Below, one piece after another: positions 35,369 to 46,397 of a stretch of DNA of 64,000 nt (within the stretch, counting starts at the first letter, position 1; each line of letters begins with the position of its first letter). The stretch covers positions 380,001-444,000 of the forward strand of contig CP087965.1 of the NCBI GenBank assembly GCA_024703855.1, read 5' to 3'. The stretch is from Polaromonas sp. P2-4 (lineage in GTDB: Bacteria; Pseudomonadota; Gammaproteobacteria; Burkholderiales; Burkholderiaceae_C). The notes under the pieces were generated by a model that worked only from the letters and a program-made list of their open reading frames with translations, had not been told where the DNA came from and made no database searches. The position numbers and the translations under genes are program-made.

Positions 35369-37433
35369 CTACTTGGCCAGTTCCTTGATCTTCTCAACGA
35401 CCTCCGGATTGGCGAGGGTGGACACGTCGCCGGGATCCTGGTGATTTGAGATCGCCGCGAGCACGCGGCGCATGATCTTTCCCGAGCGGGTCTTGGGCAT
35501 ATCGGGAACGACGATCACTCGGCGCGGCCGCGCGATGGCGCCGATCTCGGACACGACCGATGCCAAGACCTTGTTCGCGATCTCCTCGGAAGGCGCCAGT
35601 CCCGGCTTCAACGCCACATAGAGGTCAGGCACCTTGCCCTTGATCGGATCGGCGACCGGAACCACGGCCGCTTCGACGACCTCGGGCACGAGCAGCGCGG
35701 CCGATTCGATTTCCTTGGTGCCGGGGCGATGGCCGGCGACGTTGATCACGTCGTCGATGCGGCCGAGAATCCGGTAGTAACCGTCGGCCGCCTGCACCGC
35801 GCCATCACCCGCCAGGTAGGGCCAGTCGCGCCAGTCTTTGCTCTCGGGGTCTGTGCAATAGCGCGTAGTACTGGCGCACGTAGCGCTCCGGGTCCTTCCA
35901 GATCGTCTGGAAACCACCCGGCCAGGGGTTGCGAATGCAGATGTTGCCCGCCTTGCCCGAACCGCGTGCAAGCTCCTTTCCCTCGTCGTCGTAGATCACC
36001 GGATGAATGCCTGGAATCCCGGGACCCGCGCTGCCGGGCTTCATCTTGTGGATCGCCGGCACCGTGCTGCACAGGAATCCGCCGTTTTCGGTCTGCCACC
36101 AGGTGTCCACGATGGCTGCTTCGCCCTTGCCAACCATCTTGTGGTACCACTTCCAGACTGCCGGCTCGATTGGCTCGCCCACGGTCGTCATGTGCTTGAA
36201 ATGGTAGTTGTACTTCGCGGGCTCGTCGGGTCCGTCGCGCCGTAGCGCGCGGATCGCTGTGGGCGAAGTGTGGAAGATGTTGACGTCGAGCTCTTCAGCG
36301 ATACGCCAGGGCCGTCCGGCGTCCGGATAGGTTGGCACACCTTCGTACACCACCGAAGAAGCGGCGAGCGCCAGCGGGCCGTAGACGATGTAGGAATGGC
36401 CTGTGATCCAGCCGATGTCGGCCATGCACCAGTACACGTCCTCGGGGTGGATGTCCTGGATGAACTTCGATGTCCAGGTGACGTAGGCGAGGTAGCCGCC
36501 GATGGCGTGCTGGCAGCCCTTGGGCCGCCCCGTGGTGCCGCTCGTGTACATCAGGAAAAGCGGCGCCTCTGCCGGCATCTGCACGGGCTCGACGCGCTTG
36601 CCACGGAACGTCTTGAGGACGTCGTTGATGACAAAGTCGCGTCCCTCCACGAGCTTGGTGGGGCTAGAGTTCTTGCCCGGGTAGCGCTGCCAGATCAGAA
36701 CCTTGTCGACCTGCTGGCCATGGCTGGCAGCCTCCATGACCGCGGTGTCGGCTTTCTCCTTGTGATCGAGCAGATTGCCGGCGCGGTGATAGGCGTCCAT
36801 GGTGATCAACACGCGGCTCTCGGAATCCCAGATGCGGTCGGCGCAGGCCTTGCCGCTGAATCCGCTGAACACCTGCGAGTGAATCACGCCGAGCCGCGCG
36901 CAGGCGAGCATGGTGATGGGCAGCTCCGCCACCATCGGCATATGCAAGGTCACCCGGTCGCCCGCCTTCAGGCCGCAGAAGTCGCGCAACAGGGCCGCGA
37001 ACTCGTTGACGCGTACGAAAAGCTCCTGGTAGGTGAGGTGCTGTACCGCCTCGTCCTCCGGCTCGGGCACGAAATGGATCGCCGTCTTGTTCTTGTGCTG
37101 GCCAAGGTGGCGGTCCACGCAGTTGTAGCAAGCGTTGATCTTGCCGCCGACGAACCAGCGCCAGAAGGGGGGATTGCTCGTGTCGAGCGTTGTCTCCCAG
37201 TACTTGTACCAGTCCAGCAGGTCCGCGAACTCCTTGAAGCACTCGGGGAACTTGTCGAGGGCAAAACGCGCGAAGATGCCCGCGTCCGTCAAATTGGCCT
37301 GCGCGATGAACTGGTTGGACGGCGAGAAATAGTCCTCCTCCGGCCAATGCACCACGATCTGCGCCTCAGAGATCTCGGAGACATCGGCACTCGGCTGTTC
37401 GGTGGCCTGGCGCGGTAACTTGTCTTTTGACAT
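35369..37433 (-). CDS. acs: Acetyl-CoA synthetase (AMP-forming), frameshifted
   Basis: This enzyme activates acetate (and possibly propionate) to the acyl-CoA through an acyl-AMP. ~688 residues with an N-terminal ACAS domain (YKYWETTLDTSNPPFWRWFV), the P-loop-like MYTSGTTGRPKGCQHA, WWQTENGG, and the C-terminal lid with GRIDDVINVAGHRPGTKEIE and KTRSGKIMRR, whose Lys is the usual acetylation site. An indel near 35865 splits the C-terminal domain from the rest. Start ATG 37433 follows AGGAGGAACGGTC. Family GHRLGT reads GHRPGT here. It is divergent from the ACT-domain gene. Confidence 0.9.
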
Positions 37434-37670
37434 GACCGTTCCTCCTTGGTTTTCCGTGACTCCGATGCAGGCACTCGGGACCAAGCGCGGCAACGGCGCG
37501 CCTTGGTGCCGCCGTCAAGCGCAACGAGCGAACTGCGTTTGTCGCAAAAATCAATATTAGTCCGGGGCGGGTGAATTGCCAAGAAGCGCGCCCCCGACCC
37601 CGCTGAGACTTGCTTTTGGGCCGGTCATGACCTAGACTTTTTAGATGGCGCAACGAAAGGGGAATCTGTC

Positions 37671-38093
37671 ATGGATCTTCTCGTGGAACGTGTGGATGTT
37701 TGGGCGGCGACCATTGAAGACCGGCCCGGCGGCCTTGCGGAGGTGCTGGCTACTCTGCGGGATGCGGGGGCAGACCTGCAATCCATCATTGCCCGGCGTA
37801 CCCCGGAACAACCTGGCAAGGGAGTCGTGTTCGTCACACCGCTGCAAAACGACAGGGAAATCCGTGCGGCCGCACAAGTGGGTTTCAACGTGACCGCAAG
37901 CCTTCACTCCGTTCGGGTCATGGGCCCGGACCGGCCGGGCATCGCTGCGGAGTTGACCCAGAAGCTTGCTGACGCGCGAATTGACCTGCGCGGATTCTCG
38001 GCCTCCGTGATCGGCACACAGTTTGTGGCCTACGTGGCGGTGGACTCGCTGGACGATACCAACAAGGCGATAGAAATCCTGCAGAAGGCCTGA
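37671..38093 (+). CDS. Tandem ACT-domain protein
   Basis: A 140-residue protein of two ACT domains ([20 protein letters not shown] at ~6-25 and [20 protein letters not shown] at ~80-99). The Gly-rich turns are where amino acids bind in ACT regulators. There is no catalytic domain, so it is probably a small ligand-binding regulator. It lies 62 bp ahead of a cysteine synthase gene on the same strand, which hints at a role in amino-acid sensing for that pathway. Start ATG 37671 has AAAGGGGAA upstream. Confidence 0.8.
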   Translation: MDLLVERVDVWAATIEDRPGGLAEVLATLRDAGADLQSIIARRTPEQPGKGVVFVTPLQNDREIRAAAQVGFNVTASLHSVRVMGPDRPGIAAELTQKLADARIDLRGFSASVIGTQFVAYVAVDSLDDTNKAIEILQKA

Positions 38094-38155
38094 ACCACCC
38101 TGTCGGGCGGGGAGATACCCGGTTCGCCCACCACCGGGACGTGGAGGTCTACATC

Positions 38156-39131
38156 ATGGACGTACGTGAAGGCTTCATCGGCAGCATAGGCAACACACCG
38201 CTGATCCGGCTGGCAAGGCTCAGCGCCGAGACCGGCTGCGAGATCCTCGGCAAGGCGGAGTTCCTGAACCCGGGCGGGTCGGTCAAGGACCGCGCGGCGC
38301 TCTACATCATCCAGGATGCCGAGCGGCGCGGCGCGCTGAAGCCCGGCGGCACGGTGGTGGAGGGCACCGCCGGCAATACCGGCATCGGGCTCGCCCACAT
38401 CTGCGCGGCGCGCGGCTACCGCTGCGTGATTGTCATCCCCGACACGCAGTCGCAGGAAAAGATGGATCTGCTGCGTGTGTTGGGCGCCGAGGTGCGGCCG
38501 GTGCCGGCCGTGCCGTACAAGGATCCCAACAACTACCAGAAGGTCGCCTCCCGCCTGGCGCAGGAGATGGACAACGCGATTTGGGCCAACCAGTTCGACA
38601 ACCTCGTCAACCGCCAGGCCCACTATGAAACCACCGGGCCGGAGATCTGGCGCGACACGGCCGGCAAGGTGGACGCCTTTACCTGCTCCACCGGCACCGG
38701 TGGCACGCTCGCCGGCGTGGCGCGCTATCTCAAGGAACAAAACCCTGCTGTGCGCAGCGTGCTGGCCGACCCCTACGGCAGCGGCCTTTACAGCTTTGTG
38801 AAGACCGGCGAGATCACGGCGGAGGGCAACTCCATCACCGAAGGCATTGGCTCCAGCCGCGTGACCGCGAACCTGGAGGGCACGCCCATTGACGACGCCG
38901 TGCGAATCAATGACCAGGGACTGCGTCACCATGGTCTACCGTCTGCTGCGCGAAGAGGGCCTGTTCGTTGGCGGCTCCACCGGCATCAACGTGGCGGCGG
39001 CCGTCTGGCTGGCCCGCCAGATGGGGCCGGGCCACACCATCGTCACCCTGCTGTGCGACCGCGGCGGGCTTTATTCAAGCCGGTTGTTCAATCGGGCCTG
39101 GCTGATGGAAAAGGGATTGGCGCCGCAGTGA
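38156..39131 (+). CDS. Cysteine synthase (O-acetylserine sulfhydrylase-like), frameshifted
   Basis: A PLP enzyme of the CysK/CBS family, ~325 residues. [13 protein letters not shown], the PLP-Lys motif [13 protein letters not shown] (~42), [13 protein letters not shown] (substrate loop) and [13 protein letters not shown] (phosphate loop). An extra G in a G-run at ~38918 (expected [17 protein letters not shown]) shifts the frame; the true end is MEKGLAPQ at 39131. Start ATG 38156 with GGAGG 8 bp upstream is preferred to a GTG at 38141. Its partner upstream is a tandem ACT protein. A composite repeat starts 5 bp after the stop. Confidence 0.87.
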
Positions 39132-39136
39132 TTGAG

Positions 39137-39352
39137 AGAATCAGGGGGCAGATTCCAATTAAATTTTAGGCTGATCGAACATAACACGTAAAACAGCCTT
39201 AGCTGACGAGATTTAAAGCAAAATCGGCCTGCAGCCCAATAGATACATGCGCCACCAGCTATCAAAAACGTAGTACGCGCTACGTTGAAGTCGATGCCCT
39301 ACGCCTTCCCGGCTGCCAGTTCAAGCAAGCTCCGGCTGGGTTCGCCACTCTA
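39137..39352. repeat. ~200 bp composite repeat, copy 3
   Basis: Order as in copy 2: GGGGGCAGATTCCAATTAAA, GGCTGATCGAACATAAC, GACGAGATTTAAAGC, GCCCAATAGATACATGCG, CAGCTATCAAAAACGTAGTA, CGTTGAAGTCGATGCCCTAC, GGCTGCCAGTTCAAGCAAGC. Confidence 0.8.
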
Positions 39353-39439
39353 GCCCATTAGGTCGCGCTCACTAGGGAAAACCCGCATCATGGCGAGGCC
39401 TCTCTACTCTCTAGCTTCAACCCAACCTCAAGGAACACC

Positions 39440-39967
39440 ATGAGCGCCAAAAATCTGTCTACCGTTGCCTGCGACCTGATCGAGTCTTATGGCAATACGG
39501 CCAAAAACGTGATTGATGCCTACCGCGCGGGCGGCGAGCGTGTTGTCAGCCTGCTGGAGCAGCGCTGGAACGAGGCCCTGAAGCAGTCGCGCAGCGAACT
39601 GACGGCTGAAACGGCCAAAAACGCATCGGCTGCGCAGCTGGCTTTCAGCGCCTACTACAGCAAGGGTTTGAGCCTGACGACCAACGGCGCACAACAGGTG
39701 ATAAGCCAACTGGTGAAGTTGGCCGAAGCTGGCGTAGAACGCGTGGCTGCCAACGCCAGCCTGTTTGAAGAAAAAACCGGCGTGACCACTTTGAACACGC
39801 TGGCCAAGGCCACCGCGCCCGGCGCAGCAGTGCTGAGCCAACTGGCGGCGCAGATTGAGCAAAAGACCGCTGAGTTGGCCAGCAAAATTGCGGGTGACGA
39901 TGTGGTGACCGCCAGCGTCAAGCGCACATCTGCTTTCAGCGAGCGGCGCGCCGCCAAAACGGCCTGA
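39440..39967 (+). CDS. Phasin-like protein
   Basis: A 175-residue, helix-rich, alanine-rich protein: YGNTAKNVIDAYRAGGERVV, SLLEQRWNEALKQ, KGLSLTTNGAQQVISQLVKL and a basic tail (SVKRTSAFSERRAAKTA). Composition and length fit small polyhydroxyalkanoate-granule or phasin-like proteins of Burkholderiales; the tail may bind nucleic acid. Start ATG 39440 behind AAGGAAC. The functional call is from general resemblance only. Confidence 0.55.
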   Translation: MSAKNLSTVACDLIESYGNTAKNVIDAYRAGGERVVSLLEQRWNEALKQSRSELTAETAKNASAAQLAFSAYYSKGLSLTTNGAQQVISQLVKLAEAGVERVAANASLFEEKTGVTTLNTLAKATAPGAAVLSQLAAQIEQKTAELASKIAGDDVVTASVKRTSAFSERRAAKTA

Positions 39968-39989
39968 TTCAGCTTTCTTAAGTCAAAAG

Positions 39990-40045
39990 TGGCGGTAGCC
40001 CAGGTACTACAGGCGCCGCCAGCTATAAAAAATGTAGCATTGCGC
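39990..40045 (-). repeat. Dispersed palindromic repeat
   Basis: GGTAGCCCAGGTACTACAGG, CGCCGCCAGCTATAAAAAAT, GTAGC, inverted orientation relative to the copy at 34039. Confidence 0.6.
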
Positions 40046-40157
40046 ACAGGTGGGCTGGCCGTTGCGCATGACCTGCAGCCGGGCTCAACGGCGCCCGACC
40101 CTCTTCCCGCATACCGGCTCTAAGTGCGGCATTCTGCGCACGGTCCTCAAGGCGCTT

Positions 40158-42455
40158 TCAGGAAACCGGCTTGTCCACCGCATGCAAAGTGAAATAGAAA
40201 ATCGCTCCTTCGTCCGGCTTGCTTTCAGCCCAAACACGGCCCCCGTGGCGTTCAATCACGCGCTTCACGGTGGCCAGCCCAATGCCGGTTCCGGGGAAAT
40301 CCCCAGGCGAATGAAGGCGTTCGAAGGTGCCAAAAAGTTTGTGTGCGAAGGCCATGTCAAACCCGGCGCCGTTATCTTTGACAAAAAGATGGTGTCGCCA
40401 TCGGCTCCCAACTCGCTGCCCACATCAATCCGCGCCAGCAACTGCCTGGAAGTAAATTTCCACGCGTTAGCCAGCAAGTTTTGAAAGACGGCCGACAGCA
40501 AGCGCGGGTCACCGTGCGCGCTCAGACCGTCTTGAATATGCACCTGTGCCTCGCGCTCCGGCTCCCGCCCCCGGCAGTCCTGTTCGATCCGCCGGGCGAC
40601 TGCCGAAAGATCGACTTTTTCTGACTTGATCTGCTCGCAGGACAGGTGGGCAAGCGTCAGCAAGCCCTCAATCAGCGTACCCATCTGCTTGACCCCCACT
40701 CCGATTCGCTCCAGGTAGTGTTTGCCCTTTTCGCTGACATGCTCTCCATCGATTTTCAGCAGCAACTGACTGAATCCATCGACGGTATTTAAAGGCGAGC
40801 GCAGGTCATGTGACACGGAATAGGCAAAAGATTCCAGTTCCTTGTTCGCCGCTGCGAGCTGGGCAGTGCGCAGCAGCACCCGTTCTTCGAGTTCGCTATT
40901 GAGGCTGAGAATTTCTTGCTGCTGTTGCCTGCGCTCCGTGATGTCGCGCTCGACAGCCACCCAATGGGTGAATTTGCCAGACTCGTCGGCGATGGGCGCA
41001 ATATCGATTTCCAGCCAGAGCTCCTTGCCGGCCTTGGTGTAAATGACAATTTCCGTGCGTACAGCTTGCCACTTTGTCATGGCTGCACGAATTCGGTCCA
41101 GCTCGGCACGCTGGGTCTTGGGTCCCCAAAGAAGCCTTGGGGTATTTCCGATGGCGTCCTCCCGGCTGTAGCCGGTGTGGTGCTCGAAGGCATCGTTCAC
41201 AAAAACAATTCGCCGACCCTGCTCGTCGAAGGGCTCGGCTTCCATAATGACCACAATGTCGTTCAAGCGGGACACCGCCGTTTCCAGCAGTCGCAACTGC
41301 GCCTGTTCTGTGCGTCTCTGGGTGGTGTCCTGAAAGTAAACCGCGAGCCCCGCCGCCGTGGGATAAGCGTGGAAATCAAACCAGGTATCCAGCGGCTGAT
41401 AAAAGGCCTCAAAACGGGCCGTGCGTTGCTCTTTAACCGTCAGGTGGAATTCCCGTTCGATACGCGTGCCCGCGGCCTCGGGGAACTCCTGCCACAGGTT
41501 CTTGTCCAGGAGGTCTTCCCGGCGGCGTTTGAGCATGCGCTCTGCCGGACCGTTCAGGTAGATGAACTTCCAGTCCTTGTCCACCAGGTAAAAGCCGTCT
41601 GTGATGCTTTCCAGCGTGGTGATGAGCCGTGCCTCCAGGGCAAGCATGTGCGCTTCAGCCGCCTTCTGCTCCGAGATGTCCTGAAATGCGCCTTGAAGGC
41701 GGATAATTTTTCCTGCCGCATCACGCACCGCCTCGCCAATCGAACGCACCCAGATGCGCCGGCCTTTGGCGGTCATCTTGGGAAGCACAAATTCGTAAGG
41801 CGTGCCGTGTTGCCGCGCAAGCCTCCACAAGACGGATAACGGTCGCCCGATGCTCCGGAAGAAAGTAGCCGATCCCCTCTTCCAGGGTCGGCTTATAACC
41901 TGGCGGTACATCGTGAATGACGCAGTTTTCATCCGACCAGGTGAGCGTGCGGTCCGGCAGCTCAATCGTCCATCCACCCAGGTGCGCCACCCTGCCGGCG
42001 ATCCGGTTCATGGAGAGATTTTTCTCCAGAAGCTCGGTGGCCTGTTTCAGGTCGTCAATATCGGTCAAAGTGCCCAGCCATTGGGTCGTTTGTCCCGTCG
42101 CATCACATTGCGGGAGTGCACGGCCCAGCATCCAGCGATAGACGCCGTCTGCCCGACGCAGCCGATATTCGATCTCACAGGGCTCGCCGCTGCCCAACGC
42201 TTGCTCCCAAAGCCTGGAAGCGCGCAGGCTGTCATCGGGATGAATGAGACGGGTCCAACCGTGGCCCAGGCTCTCCTCCATGGACAAGCCTGTGTAGTCA
42301 AGCCACCGTTGATTGAAGTAGGTGTACCGGCCATCCGCTTGCATCATCCAGACGATCTGGGGCATCGCGTCTGTCAGCAGGCGAAACTGTGCTTCGCTCA
42401 CGCGCTGAGCCTCACCGAGCCCAGACGAGGAAATTCTCTGGTAGATCGCCTGCAT
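40158..42455 (-). CDS. Multi-PAS sensor histidine kinase (frameshifted)
   Basis: A ~765-residue soluble kinase with no clear membrane segment. PAS domains: [20 protein letters not shown] (~22-41), a second around [20 protein letters not shown], a third at [20 protein letters not shown] and a fourth at [20 protein letters not shown]; several have PAC ends (VERDITERR). The H-box is [20 protein letters not shown], then the HATPase with LLANAWKFT and [20 protein letters not shown]. Indels near 41815 and 40375 break it into three frames. There is no receiver domain and no regulator gene beside it. Similar proteins resemble phytochrome-like or redox sensing kinases; signal unknown. Confidence 0.85.
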
Positions 42456-42700
42456 AAGGTAGCTCTTTCATGACTCGCCTTCTGCGTCGTCGCAAGAACA
42501 TTGCTTGCGCTAACCAGGCGCTCGTGGATTCAACCGGTCAACGTGACGCTCGAAGCAAGTTTAGCGCCTGGCGTCTCAGAGCGCGGTGTCTTGGGCGGCC
42601 CGCCCATGCGGCAACCGTGCAACCGGGCGTTCCAGCGGATTCTGGGTGAAATCGCGCTGGTGATTCTGAAAAAGAAAAAGAACCCCCGAACGAACCAGCA

Positions 42701-43249
42701 TCACACTTCAGCCGTGTATTCTCCGCGCGCAGGGTAGTCTTTGGCGATTGCAAAGTCGACGGCACCCAGTAGATCTTGAAATGGAGGACGGGCAAACGGC
42801 ATGGTTTGAACTGCGCCGTAATACAGCGTGCCGTCCGGGCGGACCATGAAGACGCCGGGCTCGCTGAACAGCGCGGGCTCTTCAATGCCGATGGAAGTCT
42901 TCCCGCGCGAAGCGCTGATGTACAGCCCCCATTCACGGGCGCTCTTGAGGCTCAGGCCGTAGCCGAACTTGACGGCGCTGGCTTTGACCTTGTCGGCCAT
43001 TTGCCTGGCGCGCTCTTGGTCGTCGCCGCTGACCGCAACCACCTGCACCCCGCGCGTCATGAACTCGGGTGCCAAGCGCTCCAGCTCCATCAAGTATTTC
43101 GCACATATCGGGCAATGCAGGCCGCGGTAGAAGACGACCAGGTCAAAGTGTTCACCCGGCGTGGCGCCCAGCACAAACCGGCCTTCGGTAGTCAGGGGAA
43201 CATTGAGCGCCGGGACGGGGTATCGCGGCATCAGGGCTTGGGCTCTCAT
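42701..43249 (-). CDS. Peroxiredoxin-like (AhpC/TSA) protein, copy B
   Basis: A 182-residue paralogue of the protein at 32862. The CxxC site reads VVFYRGLHCPICAKYLMELE, followed by VVAVSGDDQERARQMADKVK and SEPGVFMVRPDGTLYYGAVQ, ending DYPARGEYTAEV. The start at 43249 is preceded by GGAGACTTCC. It is divergent from an AraC regulator, with a 110 bp shared region, which suggests that the regulator controls it. Confidence 0.87.
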   Translation of the reverse strand: MRAQALMPRYPVPALNVPLTTEGRFVLGATPGEHFDLVVFYRGLHCPICAKYLMELERLAPEFMTRGVQVVAVSGDDQERARQMADKVKASAVKFGYGLSLKSAREWGLYISASRGKTSIGIEEPALFSEPGVFMVRPDGTLYYGAVQTMPFARPPFQDLLGAVDFAIAKDYPARGEYTAEV

Positions 43250-43301
43250 GGAAGTCTCCTTATGGGTGAGGTTGTGGTTGTCGGTGAAGTTGTTCGGCAG
43301 T

Positions 43302-43341
43302 GCTATTGTGTCGTACCATCTGCAATCAAACGTTCAATAGC
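43302..43341. promoter_or_regulatory. Inverted repeat in the peroxiredoxin/araC intergenic region
   Basis: GCTATTG (43302-43308) and CAATAGC (43335-43341) are perfect inverted heptamers 26 bp apart in the divergent promoter region, a possible AraC-type operator or looping site. Confidence 0.4.
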
Positions 43342-43359
43342 CTTTGCCATTCGTTCAAC

Positions 43360-44187
43360 ATGCCCAACCCAAACAAGCTTGATCGCCTGTCAGCCCTGCT
43401 GGAAGGTCTCGCGCCCCGAGTGGAAGTGATGCACCCGGCGGCTTGCGCCACGACCGTATCCTTTGAACCAAGCGCACAGCGAATGCTGTATTTGCATCTG
43501 GTTGCGCAAGGCGAAGTGCGCCTGGGTGTTGCGCATGAAGACGCGGTGACCATTGCCGCCCCCGCTATCGTCATTTGCCGCGCAGACATGGCCCATGCAT
43601 TGACGGCACGGCCCGGCACAGCATTTGAAGCGCTCGTATGCGCAAAAGCGTTCCTGGAGGGGCCGGTTGCGCCCCTGCTACTGAGTGAATTTTCGCAACC
43701 GCTGGTGGTTCCACTGGATGGGGCAGACGCGTCGCTGAATCATGTGATCCGTTTGGTTTGTGCTGAAGTTCTGGAACCGCGCTGCGGGCAGCCGGCGCTG
43801 CTGGACCGGGCGGGTGACATTCTTTTTATTGGCCTGTTGCGCCACTTGGTGGCACACCCCCGCACAAAGAGCGGACTGTTCAACGGCCTTGCAGACCCGC
43901 GCATCGCCAGCACGCTGGTCGCCATGCACGCCGCGCCGCAAGACGATTGGAATTTGGACACCCTGGCAAACAGAGCCGGCATGTCGCGCACCTCTTTTGC
44001 CACGCGTTTCCGGGAAACCACCAATAGCCCACCAGGCCAATACCTGAGGAAGCTGCGCCTGTCGATTGCCCAGCGGGCAGTGGAGTCAGGCCATGGCCTG
44101 AAAAGAGCTGCCAGAGACTCCGGGTATGACAACGTTTCAGCGCTCTCGCGCGCCCTGTCGCGAGCCAGGCTGTCAGACAGCGCATAA
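43360..44187 (+). CDS. AraC-family transcriptional regulator
   Basis: A 275-residue regulator. The N-terminal cupin-like sensor (cupin_6 type: RMLYLHLVAQGEVRLGVAHE, IVICRADMAHALTARPG) is followed by the C-terminal AraC DNA-binding domain with two helix-turn-helix units: WNLDTLANRAGMSRTSFATR and AARDSGYDNVSALSRALSRA. Start ATG 43360 (MPNPNKLDRLSALLEGLAPR). Regulators of this group usually sit beside the gene they control, here the peroxiredoxin in the other direction. Effector unknown. Confidence 0.87.
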   Translation: MPNPNKLDRLSALLEGLAPRVEVMHPAACATTVSFEPSAQRMLYLHLVAQGEVRLGVAHEDAVTIAAPAIVICRADMAHALTARPGTAFEALVCAKAFLEGPVAPLLLSEFSQPLVVPLDGADASLNHVIRLVCAEVLEPRCGQPALLDRAGDILFIGLLRHLVAHPRTKSGLFNGLADPRIASTLVAMHAAPQDDWNLDTLANRAGMSRTSFATRFRETTNSPPGQYLRKLRLSIAQRAVESGHGLKRAARDSGYDNVSALSRALSRARLSDSA

Positions 44188-44480
44188 CAAGGGGCTCTCG
44201 GTGTTTCCTGCCATGTCTTTTTTCTGGAGCCTTGTCATGTTTTTCGGCCTGACCTCTGGCTGCGCCGCCATCGGCCTGGCATTGGAAGCGGCCGAGCCCC
44301 CGGCTGCAGCGGCCCTGCGGCTGGCAGACAGCCAGTGCCCGGCCAGCGCAATATTGCCTGGGCGTGGCTGGGTTCGCCCACGTTGCGCCATCTATGAGCG
44401 TGGCAGACTGAGATTTGCTCTATTATTTATAGCTACTTGCGCATATTTCACACGGGCTAGAGGCCTTTTTCTTGATTGCC
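44188..44480. repeat. Spacer with dispersed palindromic repeat
   Basis: 44406-44466 carries one of the best-conserved copies: CTATTATTTATAGCTACTTG, CGCATATTTCACACGGGCTA, GAGGCC. The rest has a weak hydrophobic open frame from 44215, not accepted as a gene. Confidence 0.6.
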
Positions 44481-45179
44481 ATGAACCTTGCCCCCGATAC
44501 CCGAACATCCCGGAAAACCCAGCCCGACCAAACTGCGGCCAGCCCTGGCAGCGCTGCCTCCCGCCTGATCCGCTTTAACAAGCCTTACGGGGTGCTCAGC
44601 CAGTTCACCGCTGAAGGGCGCTGGCGCGGGCTCAAAACTTCATCGACATCCCGGACGTTTATGTGGCCGGCCGGCTGGATGCGGACAGCGAGGGCTTGCT
44701 GCTGCTGACGAACGACGGCAAGCTCCAGGCCCGCATCGCCGACCCTGCGCTTCAAGCTGGAGAAGACCTACTGGGTTCAGGTGGAAGGCGTACCCGGCGA
44801 GGCAGCCCTTGAGGCCTTGCGACTGGGCGTGCAGCTCAATGATGGCCCCACCCGCCCGGCCCGGGCCAGCTTGATAGCGCCGCCGCCAGGGTTATGGGAA
44901 AGGGAGCCGCCCGTTCGCGTTCGCCAATCCATACCCACCGCCTGGATCGAGCTTGGCATCCGCGAGGGCCGCAACCGCCAGGTGCGGCGCATGACGGCGG
45001 CCGTGGGGTTTCCCACCCTGCGCCTGATACGCGCCGCCGTTGGGGCCTACACGCTGGAAGGCCTCGCGCCGGGAAGTTACCAGGAAAGCAATTGGGAGCT
45101 GATTACATCGGAGGAGAGAACGGACCAAAGACAGCCCACCCCACCTTGTGATCAAGGTGATTCGTCGACCACCAGATAA
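44481..45179 (+). CDS. rluE: 23S rRNA pseudouridine synthase, RluE type (frameshifted)
   Basis: A pseudouridine synthase of the RsuA/RluB/E/F group with no S4 domain, ~230 residues. [19 protein letters not shown] is the usual opening; [20 protein letters not shown] carries the catalytic Asp; then [31 protein letters not shown] and [16 protein letters not shown]. RluE modifies U2457 of 23S rRNA. Indels near 44635 and 44748 (expected [13 protein letters not shown]) break the gene into three frames. Start ATG 44481. A convergent DUF2242 gene overlaps its last 28 bp. Confidence 0.82.
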
Positions 45180-45693
45180 CGCTTCACCAGATCGAAGAAC
45201 CGGTCATAAAAGGGTTCGGACGATATTGTTTCGCTGGCCACTTTGACCATGGAATCATTGCTGGAACTGAATGGCAATGAGAGGGAACCAATCGCACCAA
45301 CCCCCAGGCTGGCTGAGTTGTTGCTTTTCTTCAGGGCGTATCGGTCTTGCAGGGCGGTGACGAAGCCCAGGCTGACTTTTCCGTCGCTGGTCTCTGGGAC
45401 GCAGACGACGCGAATCGCCATCTGCAGGTGCGACTCAGGCTCCGGTTGAAAGCTTTTGCGGCCATCCACCAGGTCTTTTGTCGCCGTGCTGATGAGGTAG
45501 CCCTGGCTCAGCAAGGCGCGCCGGGCGGCCTCGCAGGTTTGCGCGGGCGTGGCGTCAAACAGCCGGGAGTAGGTTGCGGTGGAGGCAAATTCTTCCTGGG
45601 ACGGAAACGCTTTCATCGGGGCCACGCATGCTGTCAGCAGGCCTGACAGGCTTAAAAGCCCGCCAGCCAGACGGCGTTTACTTTACGACGCAT
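45152..45693 (-). CDS. DUF2242 lipoprotein (frameshifted in the signal peptide)
   Basis: A ~180-residue lipoprotein. Reconstructed N-terminus [20 protein letters not shown] then [12 protein letters not shown] gives a lipobox (LLTAC). One base is missing at ~45660, which puts a stop in the signal peptide. The mature part ([40 protein letters not shown], and [16 protein letters not shown] at the end) fits DUF2242. Located in the outer membrane or periplasm. Function unknown. Confidence 0.75.
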
Positions 45694-45789
45694 GCAATAC
45701 AGCTTCACAGCCAGGCACTCCTTCAGGCATCAAAAATCGTACTTTAATCAACGTATCACGGCAACCCACTCGCGCCGTTCAACGTCCCC

Positions 45790-46397
45790 TCAGCTTCCCG
45801 TCAAGGCCTGATAGGCCGCACGCGTTTCGGGTGCAACTGCTGCCAGCACTTGCGCATGCGTCGTCTTATGGCGCGCCATCAGCCGTGCAGACGCCACCGC
45901 TTTCGAGTTGCAAAACCAGTGGCAGGTGTGCTGCATCAAAAATAGCTCAGCAGACAGCGTGAAGGCCTTGTCTCTGGGCGTGCGGTGCTGCGCGTTGCTG
46001 GCGGCTTGCGTGAGCCCGTGCGCATGGATGGCCAGGGCCTTGCGCAGGTCGAACGTGGCGTGGGGGAACAACTTGGCAGCATAAGGGATGGCCAGCGCGA
46101 GCTTGCTCACGCGTGTGTCTGCCTGCATCAAGCCTGGAAAACTCGGCGCAAAACGTGTTGAATTGCTCGCACAGCTGCGCTTCTGCCGTGTCCAGGTAAC
46201 GCCAGATTTGTTCGCGGCGCTCCGGGTCAGGCTCGCCCAGTGCGCGCAGATAGCCATCGGTCAAGGTTTCCATCAGCTTTTCAATCTGATAGTTGCCCAA
46301 GTGGCTTCCCAGCAGGGCAATGCGTTTGCGCTGCTCAATTTTCTTGAGGATGTAAACGCTCACAGCCAGCAGGAGCACCAGAGAAAAAATTTCCATC
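45790..46397 (-). CDS. Hypothetical protein with N-terminal membrane anchor (frameshifted)
   Basis: Start ATG 46397: MEIFSLVLLLAVSVYILKKI is a single membrane helix, followed by ALLGSHLGNYQIEKLMETLT and LRALGEPDPERREQIWRYLD. After an indel near 46130 it continues as VSKLALAIPYAAKLFPHATF, then FTLSAELFLMQHTCHWFCNS and RAAYQALTGS. About 200 residues, otherwise soluble and helical. I do not recognise the family; it is likely Burkholderiales-specific. Confidence 0.55.

Noticed and set aside
36270..37418. 382-codon open frame opposite acs
   Set aside because: Same reason: shadow of a high-GC gene whose own motifs are clear.
44126..44578. 150-codon plus-strand frame between araC and rluE
   Set aside because: A short hydrophobic stretch aside, it crosses a dispersed repeat and the rluE start in another frame.
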